A DNA stretch of 64,000 bases, taken from NCBI RefSeq assembly GCF_025244865.1, contig NZ_CP104273.1:248001-312000 (forward strand), read 5' to 3'. Source of the stretch: Arthrobacter sp. zg-Y1110. GTDB lineage: Bacteria > Actinomycetota > Actinomycetes > Actinomycetales > Micrococcaceae. This document shows positions 15,501 through 23,815 of this stretch, piece by piece; the first letter of the stretch is position 1; each line of letters opens with the position of its first letter. The notes below the pieces were generated by a model. That model searched no databases, was not told where the DNA came from, and worked only from the letters and a program-made list of their open reading frames with translations. A program made the translations under genes and the position numbers.

Positions 15501-18500
15501 CTAATCCATCCGCTGGCCGCCGGTGCTGGCCGGCACCGGCTCGACCTCGGCTGCCGGGGGCGGATTTACCGGCTGAGCCACGGGGCCCTGCTGGGTTTCC
15601 GCAGGGCGGACCCTGGACTGCCGGCTCTTCTGGTGCCACATGGCCTGGCGGTACTCGGCGGTCATCTGGTCGTTGACCGTCTTGCGGCCGAGCGTCCGGC
15701 GGTGGGCTTCCTGGGCTCCCTTCTTCGCCGCCCAGGCACCTGCGGCGACGGCCGGGATGGCCAGGGCCGGCGTGGAGGCAGCGAGCAGGAGTCCGGCTCC
15801 GGCGACCTTGGCGGTCGTCTTGAACGGCTTCTGCTTGAACTGGTCCACGGCGTTGGAGTAGCGGACTGCGGTGACAGCCTTGCTGCGCGCCACCTTGGTT
15901 ACCGCTTCGCCTGTCGCTGATCCTGCCCGACGTGCCAGACCCACGGAGGTCCGGACCGGGTGGGACTGCAGGTTGCCGAGGGTGACTGTTGCGCTGGCTC
16001 CGGCCTTCTGGACTGCGGACTTGGCTGCGATAGCAGCTGCGCCTGCAGTAAGACCTGCGGACCGGACACCGTTGCGGCTGGACTGGATCGGGTGCGAAAC
16101 GATCTTCTTGCCGGCGGTGCCTGCCTTGCCCAGTGCAGACCCGGCAACCATTGCACCGGAGACCGTCTTGGACAGGGCGCCCACAACCTGGCCGCCGGGG
16201 GTGACCTCGGGGCTGAGCCCAAGTTCTGCACGCTGGTCTGCGCGGAACTGCTTCGCGGCTGCCCGTTCTTCCTTGGCTGCCTCGGCCATCATCTGGCGGT
16301 CGCTGGCGGACATCTTGCCCTTGGCAACCTGCGAGTTGGGCACATTGCTGTTGAGCAGGCGGTTCTGAATCTCATCAGAACCGGCAACCATGTGGTTCTG
16401 CTCGCCGCCCTTGCCGCGGCGCTTGTTGCCGGACAGTGCAGCGGGCACTCCGCCGTTGATGGATTCGGAAGATCCTGCTGCCTTCGTACCGTTGGTCCCG
16501 GCAGGTGCAGCGGTGCCGCGGCGTGTCGATCCGGCTCCGCCCAGGCGGCCTCCGGATGCCTTGCCGAGCACAGTGCTCATGCCGCGCTTGCCTGCGCCCT
16601 TGGCTGCGCCCATGGCCCGGCGTCCTGCGTTGCCGGCCTTGCGGTCGAGCAGTGCGCCTACACCGCCGACGGCGGCGCCGCCGGCAGCTGCCATCGTCCC
16701 GCCCCACGCCATGGCGGCGGAGAGCTTGAACGGTGAGGGAACCTTGAGCACCTTGGTGAACATCATGTGCAGCAGGTACACGGCGATCAGCGGCGACAGG
16801 CCCGACCAGAAGATAGCCACCAGCGACGTTGCACCGCCCAGGAACGAGTTACCCAGGTTCTGCAGCATCAGAGTGATGATCGAGATCAGCGCGAACAGCA
16901 GCTGGATCGCGAAGGTGAAGATGTTGATGCCCACCAGAGTCTTGAGGTAGTTGCCGAACTTGTCGAAACCGGCGTTGGGCATCAGGGCCATGATGACCAT
17001 GAAGACGCCGGTAATGATCATGACGACCATGGCGACCTTGGCGATGATGATCGAGATGGCCAGGAGGCCGAAAACGGCCAGCATTGCCAGTGCCGAGATG
17101 TTGTAGGCGAAGACCGCGGTCATGCCCTGTGCGTTGGAGTTGCCGTGGAGGGTGAGGATGAAGTCACGCACGTCCAGTGCAGCGCCGTCGTTGCCGTATC
17201 CGGTACCCGTGGTGCGTTCCTGGACCTTGTCCTGGCTGGAGTCCCAGTTGAAGGCGCCGGCCCCGTCGGAGTCGCTGGTGAACCACGATGCGCAGTTGCC
17301 TGCATCGGCCTTCTTGTCCTTGTCACCCTTGGCGAAAGGATCCGCAATCTTCCACGAACTCGCTTCCTCAAGGCTGCCGCCGCCGTCGCTGTTCGCAAAC
17401 CGGCAGGTGGCCCAGGCAACAAGGGACTTATCCGTATCGGCCTTGGATCCGGGGACGAAGGCGATCTGGCTGTAGTTGAAGTTCTTGATGGCCCGGTCGG
17501 CCGGCATGATGCGGTTCATTGTGGCGCGCACCGTGGAGGCCGAGTTGTCGGCACCCCGGTCCATATCTTCGGTGGTGCTCATGACCCGGGATCCTGCGTT
17601 CCACTCAAGCAGACGGCACCATGAGTTCTCATCGAGCCGGTTGGCTCCCTGTCCGGCGTTACCGAACTGGGCGGTGCGCCAGGTCTGCAGGCCGGTGGTT
17701 TCCCACAGGGAGGACAGGATCAGTGGTACGCCGGAGGCAAGGGACTCGGCAGTGTCGGCGTAGGCGTTCTTGTAGCCCATCTTCAGCGACAGGAGGTAGT
17801 TGTCGCAGGAGAGCAGGTTCGCCTGGTTCATCTGCCCTGCATTGGTGGTGGAGAGCACCAGTGCGCCGGCCGGGGCCGAAGCGAGAGAGGAGATTGTCCG
17901 GTTCATGGTGGTCACGATCCAGCCCGGCGACATGACGCCCGGGACGTACGGCTGGTTCTGGGCTGCTTCGGAGTAGGGCTGTTCGCTGGATCCGCTCTTG
18001 CCGCCGCCGGTCGAAGCCATGGCTCCGGCCGTCATTGCTGCAAGCAGGCCGATGACGACGCCCTTCTGGGCAATGGCTTTCCATGGCATCTGACCGCTCT
18101 TGCGGCCCTTGAAGAGCAGAATGACGATCGACAGGACGACCATGCCGGTGAGCAGGGCTGAATCCATGACGGCGTTGCCGATGGTGGCGACTACGGAGTC
18201 CGCTGCGCCGCCCATCTTGTCGAGCATGCAGAAGTTGATGGCGAATGCGGACATGCCGGTGCCCAGGGACCACATGAAGTTACCGGAAGACATGCCGGTG
18301 GAAATGATCGAGTGGCGCTGCATGAGCTCTGCGGTGTCCGACAGGAAGGTGTTGTCCAGCCGGGAGTGCATGGACGAGGTTGCGTCGGCCCAGCGGTTCA
18401 CCGGAAGCAGGTCGTTGCTGGCTGCGCTCGAGGTTCCGCCGGCAGTAGTTCCACAGACGGACTTGGCTGAATTTGGTGCGCCCGCTCCGTCGATGACGGC

Positions 18501-18632
18501 AGGCAGCTGAATGGAGGCAGGAGTTGAGGCCGCGGGGATCGCCGCTGCGTTTGCCGCCGGCGCAAACCCGAAGGTCAGGACGCCGAGCAGCAGGAGCGCG
18601 GAGAACACCCTGGCAAGGATGCTTTTGTTCAT
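15501..18632 (-). CDS. VirB6/TrbL-like polytopic T4SS protein
   Basis: 1043 residues. Cleavable signal peptide (about 1-29, ending ANAAA), an exposed region, then hydrophobic helices near 160-180, 193-210, 505-555 (two), 565-590 and 605-627, followed by a long Ala/Gly/Lys-rich cytoplasmic tail (about 640-1043). The size, signal, helix cluster and long tail match VirB6/TrbL-type channel proteins of Gram-positive conjugation systems. ATG overlaps the upstream stop (ATGA). Operon order from 19505 is pilin-like protein, two-helix protein, then this protein. Confidence 0.7.
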   Translation of the reverse strand: MNKSILARVFSALLLLGVLTFGFAPAANAAAIPAASTPASIQLPAVIDGAGAPNSAKSVCGTTAGGTSSAASNDLLPVNRWADATSSMHSRLDNTFLSDTAELMQRHSIISTGMSSGNFMWSLGTGMSAFAINFCMLDKMGGAADSVVATIGNAVMDSALLTGMVVLSIVILLFKGRKSGQMPWKAIAQKGVVIGLLAAMTAGAMASTGGGKSGSSEQPYSEAAQNQPYVPGVMSPGWIVTTMNRTISSLASAPAGALVLSTTNAGQMNQANLLSCDNYLLSLKMGYKNAYADTAESLASGVPLILSSLWETTGLQTWRTAQFGNAGQGANRLDENSWCRLLEWNAGSRVMSTTEDMDRGADNSASTVRATMNRIMPADRAIKNFNYSQIAFVPGSKADTDKSLVAWATCRFANSDGGGSLEEASSWKIADPFAKGDKDKKADAGNCASWFTSDSDGAGAFNWDSSQDKVQERTTGTGYGNDGAALDVRDFILTLHGNSNAQGMTAVFAYNISALAMLAVFGLLAISIIIAKVAMVVMIITGVFMVIMALMPNAGFDKFGNYLKTLVGINIFTFAIQLLFALISIITLMLQNLGNSFLGGATSLVAIFWSGLSPLIAVYLLHMMFTKVLKVPSPFKLSAAMAWGGTMAAAGGAAVGGVGALLDRKAGNAGRRAMGAAKGAGKRGMSTVLGKASGGRLGGAGSTRRGTAAPAGTNGTKAAGSSESINGGVPAALSGNKRRGKGGEQNHMVAGSDEIQNRLLNSNVPNSQVAKGKMSASDRQMMAEAAKEERAAAKQFRADQRAELGLSPEVTPGGQVVGALSKTVSGAMVAGSALGKAGTAGKKIVSHPIQSSRNGVRSAGLTAGAAAIAAKSAVQKAGASATVTLGNLQSHPVRTSVGLARRAGSATGEAVTKVARSKAVTAVRYSNAVDQFKQKPFKTTAKVAGAGLLLAASTPALAIPAVAAGAWAAKKGAQEAHRRTLGRKTVNDQMTAEYRQAMWHQKSRQSRVRPAETQQGPVAQPVNPPPAAEVEPVPASTGGQRMD

Positions 18633-19078
18633 CGGAGGGATTCCTCGAAATCTTCGAATGTCGTGAATTCGGTCTTGCGGGAGGCTTTCCCCCGGTCGAC
18701 CGGGGCGGTGATCTGACGGACGGTGCCGAACTCTTCTCCGGCGACGTCAATGCGCTGACCGCACAGGTAGAACTCGTTGACGTTCGATCTCTTTTTGTCG
18801 AAGAAGGCCTGGTAGGTCCGCAGCCTCAGACCCTCTTTGGAGCGCCGTTCAATGAGGTAGAAGGCCAGCCCCTCGGTGATTGCGATCCACAGGAAGGAAT
18901 ACCCGTCGATCATCGGGTAGAAGACTGCGGTGAGGATGCCGCCGGGAACCATGGCGAATATGGCGATCCAGAAGGTCCGCCACTTCATTTCCACCGTTCC
19001 GATGACCGTGGTTCGGTCGGCGCCGGACGTGCGGCCGGTCATAGGCGTCAGGGAGTACAGGGAATTGACGGCTGACAT
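18629..19078 (-). CDS. Two-helix T4SS membrane protein (VirB3/PrgI/TcpE-like)
   Basis: 149 residues: a 32-residue N-terminal part with Arg/Lys, two adjacent hydrophobic helices (about 33-53 and 57-76), then a basic soluble tail. The size and twin helices match the small inner-membrane partner that sits beside VirB4/VirB6 in Gram-positive T4SS. The stop overlaps the VirB6-like ATG by four bases. Identity is by topology and context, not by a diagnostic motif. Confidence 0.6.
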   Translation of the reverse strand: MSAVNSLYSLTPMTGRTSGADRTTVIGTVEMKWRTFWIAIFAMVPGGILTAVFYPMIDGYSFLWIAITEGLAFYLIERRSKEGLRLRTYQAFFDKKRSNVNEFYLCGQRIDVAGEEFGTVRQITAPVDRGKASRKTEFTTFEDFEESLR

Positions 19079-19100
19079 GGTGCTGGATCCCTTTCATGCC

Positions 19101-19128
19101 TGAGCCGGGGCGCGATGGCCCCGGCTCA
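19101..19128 (-). terminator. Intra-operon hairpin
   Basis: TGAGCCGGGGC pairs with GCCCCGGCTCA around a short loop and has no U-tract. It lies just after the pilin-like gene, where an attenuator would let the pilin be made in excess. Confidence 0.5.
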
Positions 19129-19172
19129 AGGGTTTATTCAGCCTGGGTGACCAGGCCTACGCCGGTCGGCTG

Positions 19173-19505
19173 CTAGGGAGTCGCTGCGTTGATCAGCGAG
19201 ATGACCACGTTGATCACGAGGTCCAGGATTCCGAGCAGGATGGGGAAGAGCATGTCCGGGGCTGCCAGGATGGCGCCGGGGATCAGTGCACCCCAGAGCG
19301 GCTGCGCGCCCTGGCCCATGCCGCCGCCGCGGCGACGGTCCCACGCCCACTTCAGGAGCGCGAAGACAACGAGGATGACGCCGATGATCGTCATCATGTT
19401 GGTGATGGTGGGGAAGCCGGCCGTGATGGCGTCCCAGAAGGTCTCCCAGCCGCCCTTTAGGTTGACCGTGGACGCCATCGGGGCGGCCGTGGTGATGGGG
19501 ATCAT
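19173..19505 (-). CDS. Small two-helix protein, VirB2-pilin-like candidate
   Basis: 110 residues with two hydrophobic helices (about 35-54 and 76-105) joined by a short Arg/Gly-rich loop (RRRGGG). This is the topology of VirB2/TrbC-type pilin or channel subunits. ATG 19505 follows AAAGGCAGG. First gene of the VirB6 operon, about 80 bases after a family C motif. No cleavable signal is evident, so the pilin identity is tentative. Confidence 0.5.
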   Translation of the reverse strand: MIPITTAAPMASTVNLKGGWETFWDAITAGFPTITNMMTIIGVILVVFALLKWAWDRRRGGGMGQGAQPLWGALIPGAILAAPDMLFPILLGILDLVINVVISLINAATP

Positions 19506-19578
19506 TTCCTGCCTTTCTTAGAGGAAGCTCCTCTTGTTCTCCGGCCGCGGGCCCGTGGTCGGTAGTTCTGCTAATTCA

Positions 19579-19588
19579 CATGCGTAGA
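19579..19588 (-). promoter_or_regulatory. Family C motif, T4SS operon
   Basis: TCTACGCATG on the minus strand, about 75-80 bases before ATG 19505. It probably drives the 19505-15501 operon. Confidence 0.5.
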
Positions 19589-19607
19589 CGGCGGGCGGTC
19601 AGCCGGT

Positions 19608-20030
19608 TTACGCAGCGATCAGGTTCATGAACCGCTGGACTTCGCTGTCTCCGGCCAGACGGCGCCGCCCGGTTTCGGACAGGTCCCAGCTGGAGAAGGC
19701 GGAAGCGCGGACGATGGGGTTCGGGTCCTCGGCGGCACGGTCGGCAGTTCCCGCGTAGCCGGTGTTGACCACTGCCAGGCGTACTGCTGCCGGCTGGTCG
19801 CGGGCGGACAGTTCTTCCAGGACGTCGTCGGGGACGACGGGACTTGAGGTGACCTCTGCCCGGACAAGCGGGTCGGAGCTGCGTGCAAGCACGCGGACCT
19901 CGGCCAGGCCGGCCTCCCGCAGATCGGGGAAGCCGGCGGCCGGGGCGATACGGACAAGGGGTTCACCGTGGGTTGATGCGGCGAACTGGCCGCCAGTCGG
20001 GACCCCCACGGGGACGCGATTCGGGTTCAC
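19608..20030 (-). CDS. GGQFA-motif protein with HEAT-like repeats
   Basis: 140 residues. GTG 20030 sits after TAAGGG and gives an N-terminus with VGVPTGGQFAASTHGE, the shared block. The rest looks like short helical repeats (LAEVRVLARSSDPLVRAEV, AVRLAVVNTG, PIVRASAFSS) typical of HEAT or leucine-rich variant repeats, which bind proteins. Eleven bases separate it from the sigma-like gene upstream, so it may be a partner or anti-sigma-type regulator; this is inferred from position. Confidence 0.6.
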   Translation of the reverse strand: MNPNRVPVGVPTGGQFAASTHGEPLVRIAPAAGFPDLREAGLAEVRVLARSSDPLVRAEVTSSPVVPDDVLEELSARDQPAAVRLAVVNTGYAGTADRAAEDPNPIVRASAFSSWDLSETGRRRLAGDSEVQRFMNLIAA

Positions 20031-20041
20031 CGCAGGGGCCC

Positions 20042-21064
20042 TTACTTCTCGGCGTGCTTGTTGTTCGCGTACGAGATGGCCGATTCCCACATGGGCTGTG
20101 CCTTCTCGGCGCCGAGGCGTTCGAGCATGTCGACGACCTTTTCCTGCTGCTCGACGTCGAGGTCTTCGCCGAACGGTGCGAACAGGGCTTCGGTGGCAGC
20201 GTTGTCGTTGCCCTGTGCCCAGTCGTTGCAGGCAGCCATGATGCCGCCCTCGTGCTTGCTCATCACCGAGCGGTGGCGGGTGACGTGGCGCTGGGACAGG
20301 GATGCCTCACGCGACAGCGGTACTCCGGTGCCTTCGGCCAGGGCGTTCCATGCCAGACGGCGGGCCTTTGCCTTGCTGGCCACGCCCTTTTCGTCCAGTG
20401 CATCGAAGGCGCGGTCCATGTAGGAGTCCACGGGGACATTGGCCATCTGTTCGACGGCGACGAGGCTGGCGCCCATGGAGCCGGACATTTCGTCCTCGGA
20501 AGTGTTGGCGTCAAGGGAGCGCTCGACGGTGGTTGCGATTCGGAAGGCCTTGGACGGCTTGTGGCGGGGGTCGTGCCAGGTGTCGAAGATTTCCTGCTCG
20601 ATGGCTTTTTCCTCAGCAACGGTGGGCATGCGCTGCTCGCGGTTGATGATTTCCTGGCACTTCTCTTCGAACAGCCGGTAGGCAACGCGGTCTTCAGCGC
20701 GGAAGACGGTCTGGGTGCTCTGGGAGGTGAAGTTCCGGGCAGTGCGGTTCACCCAGCCCCGGAGGTTTTCGATGTTCTTGCGTTCCTGGATGGCCTTGAG
20801 GGTGATCAGGACCGTCTCCTGGGTGATGTCGTCCGCGTCCACGGTGTTGGACTTGGCCTTCTGGCCCATGCGGGCCTGCCAGTAGCGGGCGGAGTCCGAA
20901 GCCTGCTTCAGGATGGCTTCGGCCGACAACCCGTAAGACTCGAGGGAGAGGGTGAGCGAAGGCTCTGCGTGTGTGGTGGCGGCGAACTGGCCGCCTGCGG
21001 GTACGCCCTCGGGGACCCGTGCGAAGTTGGTCTTACCGGCTGCCGTTGCTGTATCAATGCTCAT
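20042..21064 (-). CDS. ECF-sigma-like protein with GGQFA N-terminus
   Basis: 340 residues. N-terminal block (about 19-32) PEGVPAGGQFAATTHAE. Residues about 76-115 resemble sigma region 2 (DADDITQETVL, then NLRGWVNRTARNF), the core-binding and -10-reading helices of ECF factors. A possible region 4 helix-turn-helix lies near 240-270 (ALAEGTGVPLSREASLS). A longer-than-usual middle separates them. ATG 21064 is 8 bases after the family B variant, fixing the start. It may read one of the element's promoter families; HHpred-type comparison would settle the fold. Confidence 0.6.
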   Translation of the reverse strand: MSIDTATAAGKTNFARVPEGVPAGGQFAATTHAEPSLTLSLESYGLSAEAILKQASDSARYWQARMGQKAKSNTVDADDITQETVLITLKAIQERKNIENLRGWVNRTARNFTSQSTQTVFRAEDRVAYRLFEEKCQEIINREQRMPTVAEEKAIEQEIFDTWHDPRHKPSKAFRIATTVERSLDANTSEDEMSGSMGASLVAVEQMANVPVDSYMDRAFDALDEKGVASKAKARRLAWNALAEGTGVPLSREASLSQRHVTRHRSVMSKHEGGIMAACNDWAQGNDNAATEALFAPFGEDLDVEQQEKVVDMLERLGAEKAQPMWESAISYANNKHAEK

Positions 21065-21069
21065 GCCCG

Positions 21070-21082
21070 TTCTGTGTGCGGC
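21070..21082 (-). promoter_or_regulatory. Family B variant for the ECF-like gene
   Basis: GCCGCACACAGAA (T of CACAT replaced by G), with ATG exactly 8 bases further on. The deviation could give weaker or differently controlled expression of a regulator. Confidence 0.5.
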
Positions 21083-21164
21083 TGTTTTCAAAAACGCGCA
21101 GCAAAAAGGCTATTTGTGATGCAGATCACATAATCGGTGATTTTTGGGTACTGCCCCGGGCATG

Positions 21165-21200
21165 GAAAAGCCCCCGCCGCAGATCTCGTGACGGGGGCCC
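21165..21200 (-). terminator. Terminator of the flotillin operon
   Basis: GCCCCCG pairs with CGGGGGC and is followed on the minus strand by TTTTCC. Confidence 0.7.
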
Positions 21201-21213
21201 GGCCTCAATGAAG

Positions 21214-22689
21214 CTAGGCGGCCTTGGCCTGCTCCGGGGTATCCGCTGCGGACACTGCCGCGTTTCCTGCAATGGCCCCACCGGCAAGGTTGCCAAGGAG
21301 TGCAGAGAGGTCAATTCCGGTCATGGCCTTGATGGAAGCCAGACCTTCGGTGCCCATGCGGGTGACCTGCTTGGTGGCATCCGAGGCGCCGTCCGTGGAG
21401 ATCACCGTGTAGTTGTCGATACCGGCAACGGCGCGGGCGTTGGCAGCCATAATCGAAGGCATGTGGTCAGCCAGGATGTAGGCGATGGCCTCTTCCGTGT
21501 AGCCGGCGAGGGCGTCTGCCTTGGCCTTTTCAGCCTCAGCGTTTGCAGTACCGATCGCCTTGATGGACTTGCCTTCGGCTTCACCCTTCAGCTCAACGGC
21601 CTTGGCTTCGGCAGTTGCCTCGAGCTCCAGGGATTCGGCACGGGCGGAAGCTTCCAGTACGGTCGCAGCCTTTTCGGCCTCGGCCATGGTCCTCTTCTCG
21701 AAGGCGCGGCCTTCAGTGTCAGCCTTGGCAGCATCACGCAGGCCCTCGGCATGGACGCGTGCAGCGTACGCCGCGGCGTCGGCCGGCTTCTTCTCGCTGA
21801 TGTCCAGCTTCTGCTCCTGGACAAGGGCTTCCTCGACGAGGGCAGCGCGCTGCAGACGGGCGATTTCCACGTCCTGCTGGGCCTTGGCCAGGTCCTTTGC
21901 AGCGTCGGCTATGGCCTGCTGGGTGTCCTCTTCGGCCTTGAACGCGGCCTGCTTGACGGCAAGATCCTTATCCAGGCGGGCGGTCTGCTCCTCCTGGGCT
22001 ACGCGGGCAGCCTCACGGATCTGCTTGGCTTCGGATGCTGCAACTGCGGCGACCTGGGCGGCACGCTCGGTTTCAGGCTTGGAGAGGTTGTCCCAGTAGT
22101 CCTTATCGTTGGTCTTGATGTCCTTGATGTTCAGGATGTCGACCTGGATGCCCTGCTCGGCCAGTTCGGCCTTGGCAGTGTTCAGGACGGCGTCCATGAA
22201 CTTGGCCCGGTCCGAGTTGATTTCCTGCACGGTCATCGAGCCGATGATCGAGCGCAGGGAGCCTTCCAGCGAGTTCTGGATGGAGGTCTCCAGCTGTGCG
22301 TCCGTGTGGGTCAGGAAGCGCTGGGCGGACTTGCGGATGTCCGCTTCGGAGTCGGCCAGCTTGAAGTTCAGCGAGGCCAGGACGGAGACGTTGATGAAGT
22401 TCTTGTCCGGGCCGGTGACGGTCAGTTCGACCTGGCGCTGCTTCAGGGACAGGCGGAAGTCCTGCTGGACGACGGGCAGGACGAGCACCTTGCCGGCGAA
22501 GGCAATGGTGTCGTTGGAGGAGTCGCGTACTCCGCCGGTGCCTGACTTGGTGGATCCCATCCTCACAATGACCAGGACCTCATCCGGTGCAACGGTGCGC
22601 AGGCGGGATGCCGCATAGCCAAGGATGGCGAGGAATACGACGATGATGGCAACGACCGCGAGGACGGAGCCGGTATTTTCGAAGCCCAT
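21214..22689 (-). CDS. Flotillin-like SPFH/Band 7 protein
   Basis: 491 residues: N-terminal membrane helix (about 8-28), SPFH domain (about 30-230), then a long Ala/Glu/Lys coiled coil (about 235-400) and a Gly/Ala-rich end, as in bacterial flotillins FloT/YqiK. These scaffold membrane microdomains and protein assembly. GAAAGG precedes ATG 22689. It follows an NfeD-like gene, the classical partner, in a three-gene operon starting at the 23.78 kb promoter. Presence on a mobile element is unusual; it might organise the transfer apparatus. Confidence 0.88.
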   Translation of the reverse strand: MGFENTGSVLAVVAIIVVFLAILGYAASRLRTVAPDEVLVIVRMGSTKSGTGGVRDSSNDTIAFAGKVLVLPVVQQDFRLSLKQRQVELTVTGPDKNFINVSVLASLNFKLADSEADIRKSAQRFLTHTDAQLETSIQNSLEGSLRSIIGSMTVQEINSDRAKFMDAVLNTAKAELAEQGIQVDILNIKDIKTNDKDYWDNLSKPETERAAQVAAVAASEAKQIREAARVAQEEQTARLDKDLAVKQAAFKAEEDTQQAIADAAKDLAKAQQDVEIARLQRAALVEEALVQEQKLDISEKKPADAAAYAARVHAEGLRDAAKADTEGRAFEKRTMAEAEKAATVLEASARAESLELEATAEAKAVELKGEAEGKSIKAIGTANAEAEKAKADALAGYTEEAIAYILADHMPSIMAANARAVAGIDNYTVISTDGASDATKQVTRMGTEGLASIKAMTGIDLSALLGNLAGGAIAGNAAVSAADTPEQAKAA

Positions 22690-22734
22690 GGGGGCCTTTC
22701 TGTTGGGGTGGTGTGTTCTTCTGGCCGGGATCGG

Positions 22735-23208
22735 TCAGGCGGCGGTCTTTTCGACCTTCACGCGGGAGCCGTGCACTTCGGTCACAGTGACTGAGGCGCC
22801 GGAGGGAATGATCTCTTCGCAGAAGGCCATGCGCTTGTTGATTTCGCGCGGGTGGCTCAGCTGGACTTCACCCATGGCGCCGGTGATGCGCGATACCGTG
22901 ACGCCGGTCAGTCCGACGACCTCGTAGGGCACCTGCACGGATGCGGCCTGCAGCTTCCGGGTCATGGTTCCGACGATTGCTACGGCACCTGCGCCGAGTA
23001 CGGCAGCGAGGGTGTAGGCAAGCCAGGCCGGTCCGTTGTTGCTGAGCACCAGGACGCCGGAGGCGCCGAAGAGGGTGAGGCCGGATCCGACCGCGGTGCC
23101 CGAGAGAGCGCCGTCGAGGATGTGGAGGAAGTCGAAAATGGAACCGAGCAGCATGGAAAGCAGCAGCAGTGCCAGCCCGACGCCGCCCACGATAAGGAAC
23201 GGGGTCAT
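22735..23208 (-). CDS. NfeD-like membrane protein
   Basis: 157 residues: three hydrophobic helices (about 3-25, 34-56, 60-82), then a soluble C-terminal domain with the beta-rich OB character of NfeD (VVGLTGVTVSRI, GEVQL). NfeD proteins are encoded beside flotillins across bacteria, as here. It lies 45 bases upstream of the flotillin gene in the same operon. Confidence 0.75.
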   Translation of the reverse strand: MTPFLIVGGVGLALLLLSMLLGSIFDFLHILDGALSGTAVGSGLTLFGASGVLVLSNNGPAWLAYTLAAVLGAGAVAIVGTMTRKLQAASVQVPYEVVGLTGVTVSRITGAMGEVQLSHPREINKRMAFCEEIIPSGASVTVTEVHGSRVKVEKTAA

Positions 23209-23238
23209 GGTTGTTTCTTTCTGGAGTGGAGTTGCCGG

Positions 23239-23709
23239 TTAGGCGAACGGGTCGTCGAAGTCGAAATCGTCGGCGTCATCGGCCTCAGGTTCCGCCGCGG
23301 CGGCCGCCGGTGCAGGTTTGGCTGCCTGCGCTTCCGGGGGCAGGCCCTTGCCGGCTGTCGCAGCCACGATCTTCGCGGGCTTGCCTTCACACCCGGACCC
23401 GACCATGCACTTAGAGGGCACGGAATCCGAGACGAGAATGAAGTGCCCGCACTTGGGGCATACGGCAGGTGTCGCCGCCGGATTGATCCGCAGGAGGTTC
23501 AGGGCATCCTGATGGGCGGAAATGACGTCCAGCTGGGCGTCGGAGAGGTCCAGGCCGAGGAAGGTCTTCACGACCAGCGGATCGCCGGCCTCCATGGCCT
23601 CAAGGAGTTCCTGCCAGGTGTTCTGCTTGGTCTTCTTCAGGATTGCGATGCCGAGGCTCGCTGCCTGGGACAGGCCGCTGTAGTTATCGCGGGTCTTAAG
23701 CCAGCCCAT
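23239..23709 (-). CDS. Zinc-ribbon protein, first gene of flotillin operon
   Basis: 156 residues. A zinc-ribbon-like cluster (CPKCGHF, then Cys residues in SKCMVGSGCEG) lies near residues 82-105; an acidic Ala/Pro tail (DDADDFDFDD) ends the protein. AAAAGGAA precedes ATG 23709. It is co-transcribed with NfeD and flotillin. I do not recognise the family. Confidence 0.65.
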   Translation of the reverse strand: MGWLKTRDNYSGLSQAASLGIAILKKTKQNTWQELLEAMEAGDPLVVKTFLGLDLSDAQLDVISAHQDALNLLRINPAATPAVCPKCGHFILVSDSVPSKCMVGSGCEGKPAKIVAATAGKGLPPEAQAAKPAPAAAAAEPEADDADDFDFDDPFA

Positions 23710-23783
23710 TCAGTTCCTTTTCCCGGCGGTTTCCGGTGCAGCCGTGGCGGCCTGTTCCGGAACATTCGTTATTCGTATATCCC

Positions 23784-23815
23784 CTATGTGTGCGGCAGGC
23801 TCAGCCGCTCTCACC
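23784..23815 (-). promoter_or_regulatory. Family B promoter, flotillin operon
   Basis: Full copy: GGTGAGAG, 11 bases, GCCGCACACATAG. A leader of about 70 nt precedes a gene with a normal ribosome site. Confidence 0.75.
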
